The notes below the pieces were generated by a model that saw only the letters and a program-made list of their open reading frames with translations, was not told the DNA's origin and made no database searches. From Paenibacillus sp. P25 (GTDB taxonomy: Bacteria > Bacillota > Bacilli > Paenibacillales > NBRC-103111), in contig CP085629.1 of the NCBI GenBank assembly GCA_024704175.1, positions 930,001 to 994,000 on the forward strand: a DNA stretch of 64,000 nucleotides, read 5' to 3'. How positions within the stretch are numbered: position 1 is the first letter of the stretch; every line of letters starts with the position of its first letter. The translations under genes were made by a program, and so were the position numbers. Positions 29,421 through 39,645 of the stretch are shown piece by piece.

Positions 29421-30781
29421 ATGGATATGCAGAGCACCAAAGTTTCGAGCCCTATTTCTTCCGGAATCGAGCTGGCCAAGCGAACCCGGGTCCGGTATAT
29501 GATTCTGTTCGTCCTCTTCGTCATCACCACGATCAATTATGCCGACCGTTCCATCATCTCCATAGCCGGAACGCCGATGTCGAAGGAGCTTGGCTTGAAC
29601 GCCGTGGCTATGGGCTATGTGTTCTCGGCCTTTTCGTGGGCCTATGTGATCGGGCAGCTGCCCGGAGGATGGTTTCTGGACCGGTACGGCTCCAAGCGGA
29701 TTTATACGCTCAGCATTTTTTTCTGGTCCTTGTTCACACTGCTGCAAGGATTCGTCGGCTTCCTGGTCGCCGGTACCGCCATCATCACGCTGTTCGCGCT
29801 TCGCTTTATGGTGGGCCTCGCGGAAGCGCCTTCGTTTCCGGCCAACAGCCGGATCGTATCGGCATGGTTTCCTGCGAAGGAGCGCGGCATGGCTTCGGCC
29901 ATTTTTAACTCGGCACAATATTTAGCCACCGTTATCTTTGCCCCGATCATGGGCTGGCTTACCAGCTCCTTCGGATGGAAATATGTTTTTATTGTCATGG
30001 GGGTTGCAGGCCTGGCCCTGTGCGCAATCTGGGTGAAGACGATATACGGACCGAAAGAGCATCCCCGGGTGAATCAGGCGGAGCTGGAGTATATCGAGCA
30101 GGGGGCGCCTTGGTTCATTTGGACCAATCCGGGGGAGGAGACGCGAAGAGCGCCGAACCCAAGTGGGGCTATTTGAAGCAGCTGCTGACGAACCGCATGA
30201 CCCTCGGCATCTATATTTCGCAATACTGTCTGAATACGCTTACTTATTTCTTCCTTACGTGGTTTCCGGTCTACCTTGTGAAAGAGCGGGGCATGTCGAT
30301 TCTGAAGGCCGGATTTGTCGCTTCGCTGCCTGCACTTTGCGGATTTGCCGGAGGTATCCTGGGTGGGCTGATTTCCGATTACCTGCTGAGAAAAGGCAAG
30401 TCGCTGTCGGCCGCAAGAAAAATTCCCATCGTGATCGGGATGCTGCTGTCGACCTCCATGGTCATCTGCAATTACGTGAATGCCGACTGGCTGATTGTAT
30501 CGATCATGGCCTTGGCGTTCTTCGGGAAGGGCATCGGCGCCTTGGGCTGGGCGGTCGTATCCGACACGTCCCCCAAAGAGATCGGCGGTTTAAGCGGGGG
30601 CCTGTTCAACACGTTCGGCAATCTGGCCGGGATTACTACCCCAATTATTATCGGGTATATTCTTCAGGCCACCGGCTCTTTCAACGGGGCGTTGGTGTTT
30701 GTCGGGGCCAACGCGTTCATGGTCATTGTCAGTTATTTGCTTATTGTGGGCGAGATCAAACGGGTGGAGCTGAAAGGCTAG
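29421..30781 (+). CDS. MFS transporter, anion:cation symporter family (second copy), one frameshift
   Basis: About 450 residues. It begins with a soluble N-terminus, then INYADRSIISIAGTPM, QLPGGWFLDRYGSKRIY and RFMVGLAEAPSFPANSRIVS, close to glucarate/galactarate permeases. The frame breaks near 30145; the second half includes WGYLKQLLTNRMTLGIYISQ and YFFLTWFPVYLVKERGMSI. It is a tandem relative, not a copy, of the preceding MFS. Two carriers of the same family in one operon suggest uptake of related acids or an import/export pair. Confidence 0.85.
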
Positions 30782-30844
30782 TAGTGGATACCCCCATTGA
30801 TCCCCCTTCGTTACTCCTGTTGTCCCACTTTATCAACAAACTCC

Positions 30845-30871
30845 GAGCTGCTGCGGCAGCTCTCTTTTTTT
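30845..30871 (+). terminator. Intrinsic terminator after the MFS pair
   Basis: Perfect stem GAGCTGC / GCAGCTC with loop TGCG, then CTCTTTTTTT (stem bases overlap). The 302-bp gap 30782-31083 otherwise shows no recognised gene. Confidence 0.85.
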
Positions 30872-31083
30872 GGCGCAATAGCCACTGAAGCTGGCGGAAG
30901 ACGCCATGAATTGAAGCCACGGCCATTCTACAATGGAATCAGAAGCTGCGGACGGCGGGTGGTGATGGCGAGGATACGATGCAGGAATGGTCGCTGCGGG
31001 ATGGGTTCCGCAGGACGAGAGCGTTTTTTGGTGCGGAGAGACAGGAAGAGGCGTACAGCGTATGCGAAAGGGGAGAGTATACG

Positions 31084-32017
31084 ATGCATTCAGCACAGGT
31101 GAAGGCAAAAGCGGCATCCTCTCACGGACCCGTTCGTGCGAATAGGTACCGGCGGCTGACGCCTTACTTGTTTCTCATTCCCGTCTTCGCCTCCATGGGA
31201 CTGTTCAAATATTACCCGCTCGCCGCGGCGCTTGTGAAATCGCTTTACGAATGGAACGGGGCGAATATCGACGTCTTCGTCGGGCTGCGCAATTATGCCG
31301 TGCTGCTCGCCGACGGCACATTTTACATCTCGCTCCGCAATATGGTCGCTTTCACCATCGGTTATGCGGCGATTCAGCTTACAGTCGCCGCTGATTGGGG
31401 CGCTGCTCGTTTATCACCTGCGCAGCAACCGGTGGAGGAGGACCGTGCAGGCGGCTTTTCTGCTGCCAATGGTGGTCCCCGCGGTCATCGTATATCTCTT
31501 GTGGCGCTGGATGTACGCTTCGGACGGGGTCATCAATAAGTCGCTGGGCGGGATCGGACTCGAGGAGTGGAAGCATGCTTGGCTCGGAGAGAGCTCGACA
31601 GCGCTCGGCTCGATTCTGTTCGTGAATTTTCCGTGGGTCGGGGGCATCTCCTTCCTGCTGTTTATGGCGGGGCTCACGGCGATTCCGAGAGAGCTCTACG
31701 AGGTCGGCATCCTTGAAGGTGCGGGGCCTTGGCAGCGCTTACGTCGGCTTGAGCTTCCGATGCTCCGCGGACCTCTGCGGCTCGTCCTGCTGATGGCTGT
31801 CATCCATCAGGTGCAAAGCTTCGAGAACGTACTCGTGCTGACGAACGGCGGCCCCGGCTTCTCTACGCTCTCACCGGCGCTGTATCTGTATAAGAAAAGC
31901 TTCGAATACAACGAATTCGGTTATGCTTCGGCGATCGGCGTCATCCTGTTCGCGGCGCTGCTCGGGTTCACGCTGCTCCTGCAAAGAACGATGCGGACTG
32001 CGGACGCCCCGGAGTAG
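31084..32017 (+). CDS. Carbohydrate ABC transporter permease (MalF-type), one frameshift
   Basis: About 310 residues. The N-terminus has a basic stretch, then LTPYLFLIPVFASMGLFKYY. The frame breaks near 31382 inside the second helix pair. The continuation has LLPMVVPAVIVYLLWRWMY and the EAA loop (AIPRELYEVGILEGAGPWQR) that contacts the ATPase. ATG 31084 has GGGGAG upstream. First gene of an importer operon (permease, permease, binding protein) without an ATPase, which in Bacillota usually means use of a shared MsmX-type ATPase. Confidence 0.88.
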
Positions 32018-32029
32018 AAGGAGGGCCTC

Positions 32030-32853
32030 ATGCGGACAAAGGCTTGGAGGGCGGCCGCCCATTACATCACACTCACCTTATTGCTCGCGCTGACGCTGCC
32101 GCCGTTCTATATGCTGCTGATTACGTCGCTGAAGGACCGCGGGCAGATCATCCGGCATTTTTGGTATCCTGCGCTTCCGCTGCATTTCGACCATTACACG
32201 GCCGCTTTCGTTCAAATTACGCCGTACTTGATCCATTCCGTGCTCATTACGGCCGGCCTGGTCGGATGTGTGCTTTGCTGAACGGGCTGACGGCGGGATA
32301 TGCTTTCGCCCGGTTTCAATTTGCCGGAAAAGCGCTGTTGTTTATGCTCGTGCTGCTGCTCCTGATGGTACCGGGCTTCCTGCTGCTGATTCCGCAGTTT
32401 CTTCTGTTCAAGCGGCTCGGCCTGCTCAACACGCTGTCGGCTCAGTTTCTCGGCCCGATGGCCGGGGCTTCGTCGATGGCGGTGCTGCTGATCCGTTCCT
32501 TCTTCGAGCAGGTGCCGAAGCCGCTGACCGAAGCGGTGGAGATGGAAGGAGCAGGCGACCTAAGGGTGCTGTTGTCCGTGATGCTGCCCTTGTCACTGCC
32601 GGTTGTGGCCACCGTATCGGTCATGAATGCGCTGTTGGGCTGGAACAACTATGTATGGCCGCTCGTTGTAACGTCGGATGAACGGGTGAAACCGGTCATA
32701 TTGGCGCTTACGGCGGTGAAAGGCCCGACGGATCATATCCAGGGCATTCAGCTCGCCGGCTACGTGATCGCATCGCCGCCGTCGCTCCTCTTATTCCTGT
32801 GTTCAACCCGGGCATTCGTGGCGGGCGTCACTTCAGGAGCGGTGAAATCATGA
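32030..32853 (+). CDS. Carbohydrate ABC transporter permease (MalG-type), one frameshift
   Basis: About 274 residues. It starts MRTKAWRAAAHYITLTLLLA. After a break near 32272 it reads LLNGLTAGYAFARFQFAGKA with the EAA loop PLTEAVEMEGAGDLRVLLSV and the typical WNNYVWPLVVTSDE. It forms the channel with the preceding permease. 12 bp separate the two genes. Confidence 0.9.
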
Positions 32854-32871
32854 CGGAAAGGGGGAATAGCG

Positions 32872-34319
32872 ATGGGCGGGAAACCGGTTCACAGGCTGAG
32901 CTTCGTTCTCACGGCCTTTCTTGCCGCCGCTGCGGCGGGCTGCAGCGCGGCGCCCGGTAACGAGCCGGGGAAGACGGAGCCGGACGGTGCCGTTCAGCTG
33001 AACGTTATGGTCATGCAGGAGACGCAGGGGATCAAACGGAAATCGACGCCTGGAATGAAGTCGTCAAAATGTACAATGAGTCCCACCCGGAGACGAAAGT
33101 GAAGCTGCAGACGCAATTTTTCCCCGGGGTCGAGCAGCACCGGACCTGGGTGACGACGCAGCTGATCGGCGGTACGGCGCCGGACGTGCTCACGACCCGG
33201 TACATCTGGGATCAGGAGGATTTGAAGAAAGGGTCGCTGGTCGATTTATCGCCTTACTACAAGCAAGAAACGGCTTATTCCGGCGGCAAATCGTGGGAGT
33301 CGACGTTCCCGAAAGCCGTTCTGGCGCAGCTGGCAGGCGATGACGGTTCGTATGCCAGCGTACCTACCTTCGTTAATTCCGTCCGCGTGCTGTACAACAA
33401 GAGCCTTTTCGCGAAAGCCGGGATCCGGGAAGTCCCGAAGACCTGGAACGAGTTCCTGGATGCGCAGACGAAGCTGGCGGCGCTGAAGGTCACGCCTTTC
33501 GCGTTCCCCAACACGAAGCCGGGCGACTACAGCTATAACTGGTCCACCCGGATCCTGACGGAAGAGCTGGTCGCCGGGATGTACGATGCGCTCGACGTCA
33601 ACAAGAACGGCATCATCGAGATGGGCGAATATGTGCGTGGCGTGGATCAAGGCCTGATCGATATCGAGAAAGCGCCGTTCAAGGACGTATTCCCGATTCT
33701 GAAAGCATGGAGCCAGTACTGGGGAAAAGGGTACAACGGGCTCGATTTCGATTCGTCAACCGATATGTTCCTTCGCGGGGATGCGGCGATGGTCATGCGC
33801 ACCTCGGGCCAGAGCAAGGTCATCTACGAGTCGAGCGCACGGCAGTTCGAAGTAGGCGCGTTCCCGCCGCCGTATCTTACGAAGGACAATCATCCGTCGG
33901 CATCCGGCAAGCTGATGGAGATCGGGGGCGTCCCGGCGGGGAATCTGGCCATCCCGAAAAGCATTCCGCCGCAGAAGCTGAATGCCGCCGTCGATTTTAT
34001 CGCATACGCCTCCTCCCCGAAAATCCAGGGGCCGCTCAGCGAGAAGCTGTTCCGCACGCCGGCCATACAGAACGCGGAGCCGCCGGAGAAGCTGAAGGGC
34101 TTCACCTTCGTCGGGGAGCAGATGAAGCTGAACATTTATGCCGGGGAAGTGGATAAGAATGTGACGGAAATGAACCAGAAGCTCGGCCAGCTGTACCTGG
34201 AGGGCTCCAAATCCCTGGAAAGCTACTTGAGCGAGCTGAAGAAGGCGATGAAGGACGGAGCGGCCCAGAAGATGAAGCAAAACAACTGGTCTGCGGATAA
34301 CAATTACGGGATGAAATGA
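32872..34319 (+). CDS. Extracellular sugar-binding lipoprotein with an EF-hand-like loop, one frameshift
   Basis: About 482 residues. Lipoprotein signal: VLTAFLAAAAAGCSAAPG, with the lipobox Cys near residue 24. The frame breaks near 33040. The mature part begins VMVMQETQG and continues MYNESHPETKVKLQTQF; the bacterial solute-binding family-1 fold is recognisable by APDVLTTRYIWDQEDL and FLRGDAAMVMRTSG. Residues in DALDVNKNGIIEMGEYV form a canonical 12-residue calcium loop (Asp, Asn, Asn, Gly, Ile, Glu), unusual for this family. It delivers a saccharide to the permeases encoded upstream. Confidence 0.9.
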
Positions 34320-34346
34320 TCAAGCCATGATAACGGAGGGATAGCT

Positions 34347-35338
34347 ATGACGTTAAATGTCGGAGTGGTCGGGGTCGGAAACATCGGTTCGATTCATGCG
34401 GGCGTGTATAAGGATCATCCGAAGACAGAGCTTGTCGCCGTATGCGACATCATCAAGGAGAAAGCCGACGCCAGCCGCGGCCAAATTCGGTCGCCGTGCC
34501 TTCTACAGCGTCCAGGAGATGCTGGACAGCGGCATTCGGCTCGACGCCTGCAGCGTAGCCACGAAGGGTGAGGAGAACGGCGGCGAACATTACGAGCCGA
34601 CGATGCAGCCGCTGCAGGCCGGCATCCCGGTGCTGGGAGAGAAGCCGATCTCGAACCGGATCGACGAAGGCGAGCGGATGGTGGCGCTGGCGAAAGAGAA
34701 GCGGGTCGCCTTACGGCGTCAATTTGAACCACCGGTTCACCCCGGCGGCGCTGCGCGCGAAGGAGTGGGTGGAGGCGGACCGGCTCGGCCGGCTGCATAT
34801 GATCAACATGAAGATGTGGATCAATAACCCGGTGGAGACGTCGCCCTGGTTCCATCTTCGTGCGCTCCATCCGCATTCGTTCGATGTCATCCGCTATTTC
34901 TGCGGCGATGTGAAGCGGGTCGCCGCGTTCATGATGAAGGGCGAAGGCCGGGCGATCTGGTCGAACGCCCAGATCATCATGGAATTCGAGAACGGCGCGA
35001 TCGGCAATCTGGTCGGAAGCTACGACGCCGGAGCCAGCTACGGCCTGGAGCGTTGCGAGGTGGTGGGAAGCCAAGGGCGCTTCGTGCTGGACGACGCCTG
35101 CGAGCATTTGACCTTTTACCCGCGCAGAAGCATTGAAACGGAATCGTTTAGCTATCTCGGCGGCATGCGCCACTTCAACGAAACGTTCAAAAGCCGCATC
35201 AGCGACTGGATTGAACAGCTGGATGCGGGAACGCCTTACGACCGGATCAACGGCTCCGGCGAAGATGCGCTCAGGGCGCAGTACATCATCGAAGCGACCA
35301 TCCGTTCGTTCGAAACCTCGACGATCGTCGAACTTTAA
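34347..35338 (+). CDS. Gfo/Idh/MocA family oxidoreductase, two frameshifts
   Basis: About 330 residues. The Rossmann start is MTLNVGVVGVGNIGSIHAGV. Breaks near 34485 and 34715 split it into three frames. EKPI in AGIPVLGEKPISNRIDEGER is the family signature, followed by NLNHRFTPAALRAKEWVE and a C-terminal beta sheet domain (MEFENGAIGNLVGSYDAG). Such enzymes oxidise or epimerise sugars, inositols or sugar acids with NAD(P). It lies immediately downstream of the ABC importer and upstream of an isomerase-like TIM barrel, a usual catabolic pairing. Confidence 0.87.
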
Positions 35339-35359
35339 CTCCCGGGAGCGTGAATAAAT

Positions 35360-36160
35360 ATGATCAGGCTAGGTATCAACTCCGTGCTGTTTAAAGAATT
35401 TGATTTCGCCACGGCGGCTCAGCATATCAAGATGTGCGGTTATGACGGCGTGGAGCTGGCTGCGATCAAAGGCATGTGCGAGCATTTGGAGCTGGAGCGC
35501 TGGGAAGAGCAGGCTCCGGACGTTCGCCGCATCGCGGAGGAACAAGGCCTTCAGCTGCTCTCGATGGAAGTGGCGTCGCTGGATGAAGCACGTCTGACCT
35601 TAGCCTTCGCAGCGGCCAAGGCACTCGGTATCCCGGTCGTCAATGTCGGCCCAGGCGGCAAGTCGGACGTGGAGGAGGATCTGGCAGCCTTCGATCGACA
35701 AACTGGCGGCTTTGGCGGAGCTGGCCGGAGGGTATGGGGTGACACTGTGCGTGAAGGCCCATGTCGGCCAATCGATTTACAACACCCCAACGACACTGCG
35801 GGCGATCGAGGCGATCCCGAACGCTTCCTTCGGCATCGATATGGACCCGAGCCATATTTACCGTGCGAACGAGAATCCGGAGGAGGCGGCGCCGCAAGTG
35901 GTGAGCCGTGTGCGCCATATTCACATCCGCGACTGCAAAGGCCGCCAGGCCGGGCCGGGGCCGATTGAGCTGCAGGCGTGCGGACGGGGGATATCGATCT
36001 GTTCGGCTACTGCAAGGTACTGGTTGAAAGCGGCTACGACGGCCCGGTGTGCCTGGAAGTGATCGGTGCCAAAGGGCACTCGCTGGCGCAGGTATCGATC
36101 GTCGCCGCAGAGAGCTATGGTTATTTGAACGCCGTGCTGCGCTCCCTTGGAGCGCGATAA
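35360..36160 (+). CDS. Sugar phosphate isomerase/epimerase-type TIM barrel, two frameshifts
   Basis: About 267 residues, xylose-isomerase-like TIM barrel (AP endonuclease family 2). It starts MIRLGINSVLFKEFDFATAA. Metal ligands are suggested by Glu in MEVASLDEA, His in VKAHVGQSIYNT, Asp in FGIDMDPSHIYR and His in RVRHIHIRDCKG. Breaks lie near 35690 and 35985. It acts presumably with the Gfo/Idh/MocA enzyme, as in inositol or keto-sugar pathways. The substrate is unknown. Confidence 0.83.
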
Positions 36161-36181
36161 CTTGGAAGGGAGACCCGGATT

Positions 36182-37617
36182 ATGACCGCCAAACAACCGA
36201 ATTTGCTGCTGCTCGGCATCGACAGCCTGCGCCGGGACCATATGAGCGCTTACGGCTACCACCGGCTGACGACGCCCCACCTCGATCGATTCAGCCGGGA
36301 GGGCGTGCTTTTCGAGCAGCATTTCTCGCCGAGCATTCCGACGACGCCGGGCTATGCCTCGATGCTGACCGGCATGGACTGCTTCGGAACGGATGTCGTC
36401 GCGCTTCGCCACGGCGGTCCGCTGGGGTCCCATGTAACGACCCTTGCGGAATTGCTGGATGGAGCAGGCTATAACACGACCTGCATCGGCTTTACCGGCA
36501 ACCCCTCGGCGCGGGGCTTCCAGAACTATATTGATTATGAGGCTTGGGGACCGGACGAAACGGGGCGCGACCCGAAGGCCGAGAACCTGAACCGCGCAGC
36601 GATTCCCGAGTTGAAGCGGCTGGCGGAGGAGGATAAGCCCTTCTTTCTGTTCCTGCGGCACATGGACCCGCATTCGCCTTATTTGCCGCCGGCGCCGTTC
36701 GAGCGAATGTTCTACGGCGGGGACGAAAAGGATCCGGACAATCCTTCCCTGGACGCGCTTTATCAGTTTAAGCCGTTCGTCGATTATTACAAATCCTGGC
36801 TCCCCGAGGGCTGTACCGACAGCGGCTATATCGATGCTCAATATGACGGGGCGATCGCTTATATGGATGCGGCGATTCAGTCGATTTTCACTTCACTGGC
36901 CGCCCTTGGTCTCGAAGAGGAAACCCTCGTCATCGTCACGTCGGATCATGGGGAGACGCTGAACGAGCATGACTGTTATTACGACCACCACGGCCTGTAT
37001 GAGACAAACCTGCGCATCCCGCTCATCCTGCGTTTCCCGGGCCGGTCGCCAGCGGGCAAACGGGTGTCCGCTCCGACGCAAATCAAAGACGTTATGCCGA
37101 CAATCCTCGAGCTGCTTGGCATCGACAGCGGCATCAAATTCGACGGCCGCACCTGCTCCCCTTAGTTCAGGGCAAGCGGCGTGCGAAGGAAAGCGAGATG
37201 TACATCACAGAGTGCACCTGGATGCGAAAGCACGGCTGGCGTACGCCGAAATGGAAGCTGATCGTGGCGCTCGAGCCCGATTTTCACTTCAAGCCCCCGG
37301 TGGAGCTGTACGATCTCGTCCACGATCCGGAGGAGCTGCACAATCTGGCGGACGAGAGGCCGGACGTGGTCGAAGCGCTGAAATCCAAAATGGAAGCCCA
37401 TATCGCGGCAAGGGAACAAGCGACCGGACGGCCGAATCCGATGATGAAAAACCTGAATTGGCACGGACTTGGCGGCGGTCCGTTCGCCAGCTCCCAGCAG
37501 GCCTTCGATTCCCTGCATATCGGTTCACCGAAGACGGCGAAGAGCCTGCAGTCCAAGGAGAAGCAGGCGGATGCTCAAGCGGGCGAAAGCTCGGCGAAGG
37601 AAATCACATCGGCTTAA
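36182..37617 (+). CDS. Sulfatase-superfamily hydrolase with Thr in place of the formylglycine Cys, one frameshift
   Basis: About 478 residues. Metal-binding start NLLLLGIDSLRRDH. The nucleophile region reads SIPTTPGYASMLTG: where sulfatases have Cys-x-Pro-x-Arg, this has Thr54-Thr-Pro56-Gly-Tyr58. The downstream metal site TSDHGETLNEHD is intact. The frame breaks near 37153 and the C-terminal domain (WMRKHGWRTPKWKLIVALEP, ELYDLVHDPEELHNL) continues in the next frame. Thr nucleophiles are known in phosphodiesterase and phosphotransferase branches of the alkaline phosphatase superfamily. This may therefore not be a sulfatase. Confidence 0.82.
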
Positions 37618-37698
37618 GCGGGAAGAAGGTTACCTAAGGGAGGGCCGCCGAAGAGCGGTCCCCCTTTCATTCCGCCGATCCGAGGGAGGAAGGTAAGG

Positions 37699-38241
37699 AT
37701 GAGCGTGAAACCGGGTTTGGTGCTGTGGTTTACCGGATTATCCGGAGCGGGGAAAACGACGACGGCCCGCGCCCTGCTGGAAGAGCTGCAAAAAGCGGGA
37801 AAGGCGGCGGAGCTCCTCGACGGCGATGAGTCGCGGAGCGTCATATCCAAAGGACTCGGCTTCAGCCGGGAGGATCGTCTGGAAAATATTCGCCGCATCA
37901 TATTTATCAGCAAGCTGTTATCGCGAAACGGTATCGATGTGCTGGTCTCCGCCATCACCCCTTACCGGGAAATGCGGGATCTGGCGCGCAGCGAGTCGCC
38001 GGAATACGTGGAAATTTTCGTAGACTGCCCGCTCGAGGAATGCGAACGGCGCGATGTGAAAGGGCTGTACGCCAAAGCGAGAAATGCGGAAATATCGCAT
38101 TTTACGGGCATTGGGGATGCTTATGAGACGCCGGAGCAGCCGGATATCGTCATCCGGACCGACAAGGAAGAAGTGGAAAGCAACGTGGGGCACATCCTGG
38201 ATTATATGGCACGGAAGGGCGGGAGGAGATCCGCTGTATGA
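37699..38241 (+). CDS. cysC: Adenylylsulfate (APS) kinase
   Basis: Intact 180 residues. P-loop GLSGAGKT at residues 13-20, LLDGDESRSVISKGLGFSRE, RLENIRRIIFISKLLS, and the lid/substrate part KGLYAKARNAEISHFTG match APS kinases. The usual reaction phosphorylates APS to PAPS. No ATP sulfurylase or PAPS reductase is in the window. The gene is inside a run of sulfatase-superfamily genes, and its stop codon overlaps the next ATG (38238), so it is co-translated with the second of them. It could link sulfate released from glycans to PAPS, or act on another adenylyl or alcohol substrate. Confidence 0.9.
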   Translation: MSVKPGLVLWFTGLSGAGKTTTARALLEELQKAGKAAELLDGDESRSVISKGLGFSREDRLENIRRIIFISKLLSRNGIDVLVSAITPYREMRDLARSESPEYVEIFVDCPLEECERRDVKGLYAKARNAEISHFTGIGDAYETPEQPDIVIRTDKEEVESNVGHILDYMARKGGRRSAV

Positions 38242-39633
38242 ACATCGTATTCGTTTCTCTCGATACCCTGCGCGCGTCCCGTCTTGGTCGCTACGGCTAT
38301 ACGAAGCCGACTTCGCCGTATATGGACCGGATCGCATCCGAAGGTGCGCTGTTCGAAAGGGCCTATGCGTCCGATATTCCGACGGAGGCGGCGCATACCG
38401 GTATTTTTACCGGGAAGGTGGGACTTCGCACCGGCATCGTGTCGCACGGGTCTTCCTTGACGCAGCTTCCGAAGAGCGAGCCGTGGCTCCCGGCGCCGCT
38501 GAGGAGCCACGGTTTTACGACGGCCGCCGTCGATAATTTGTACCAGCTCAAGGAATGGTTCGCGAGAGGGTACCGCTACTATATCAATTCGGTAGGCAGG
38601 AAGCGGAATATCGACGGCCGGACGGTCAATGAGCTGGCGCTGCCCTGGATTCGCGAGCATAAAGACGATCCGTTCTTCCTGTTCCTCCATTACTGGGATC
38701 CGCACACTCCGTATTTGCCTCCGCAGGCGTATACGGAGCTGTTTTATGAACAGGGGCGCGATCCTTTCGACCGTCGCCATACAAGCATGGAAGCCGCTTA
38801 CAACCATGCGGCTTATCCTTTCTTCAAGCACCACCACTATGAGCGGCTCGGCCAGGTGACGGACGCAGCCTACGTTAACGCCTTATACGACGCCGAAATC
38901 CGTTACCTGGACGACCGGCTCGCGGGAGCTTGACGAACTGCTGATCGCCGAGGGGCTGTATAACGATACGCTGCTTGTGCTGTTCGGAGATCACGGGGAA
39001 AGCCTGACGGAGCATGACATTTACTGGGACCACTGCGGCTTGTATGAAACGACGGTCCATGTCCCGCTCCTGATGCGCTATCCGGGCCGAATCCCCGCGG
39101 GGCGCAGGGTAAGCGGGCTTGTGCAGCAGACGGATTTGATGCCGACGATCCTGGAAGCGACCGGCATCGACGCGCCCCCGGATCTGGACGGTCGAAGCTT
39201 GTGGCCGAGCCTCGGCGGGGAAGAGGAGGGCACCCGCGACGCGGTGTACTTAAGCGAATGCGCCTGGCAGGCGAGCCGCGGCATCGTCACCCGGGACTAC
39301 AAATTCATCCGCACGGCCGACGCCGGCCCTTACCGTCGTCCGCCAAGAGAGCTCTACGATTTGCGCTCGGATCCCGAAGAAACCGTCAACATCGCTGAGC
39401 AAGATCCCGCTTTGGCCGATGAATTCGAGCGTCATCTGGATGACTGGGTGAACCATATGCTGGGGGACCGGCCTGATCCAATGAAGGTGCAGCTGGAAGC
39501 GGGGTCGCCGTTCAAAAACCGCATACACGAAATTCTTCTGCAGTACGGTTTAACCTGGGACGACTGGATGCGCGATCCCCGGCGCGAAAGGTTCGATGAA
39601 GCGGTAGCGGCCCTTCATCAGAGGATAACTTAA
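38238..39633 (+). CDS. Sulfatase-superfamily hydrolase, second Thr-type, one frameshift
   Basis: About 465 residues. The start is MNIVFVSLDTLRASRLGRYG. The nucleophile region reads ASDIPTEAAHTGIFTG, so the Cys-x-Pro-x-Arg positions are Thr49-Glu-Ala51-Ala-His53. The metal site VLFGDHGESLTEHDIYWDHC is intact. A break near 38925 separates the halves, and the C-terminal subdomain has the family features REYDLRSDPEETVN-like (RELYDLRSDPEETVN). It shares its organisation with the protein encoded at 36182, and both lack the residue that is converted to formylglycine. Confidence 0.82.
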
Positions 39634-39645
39634 GGGGGATACCGG

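Noticed and set aside
35921..36841. Minus-strand open frame of 306 codons
   Set aside because: Antisense to the TIM-barrel and first sulfatase-like genes, which have family motifs; no independent support.
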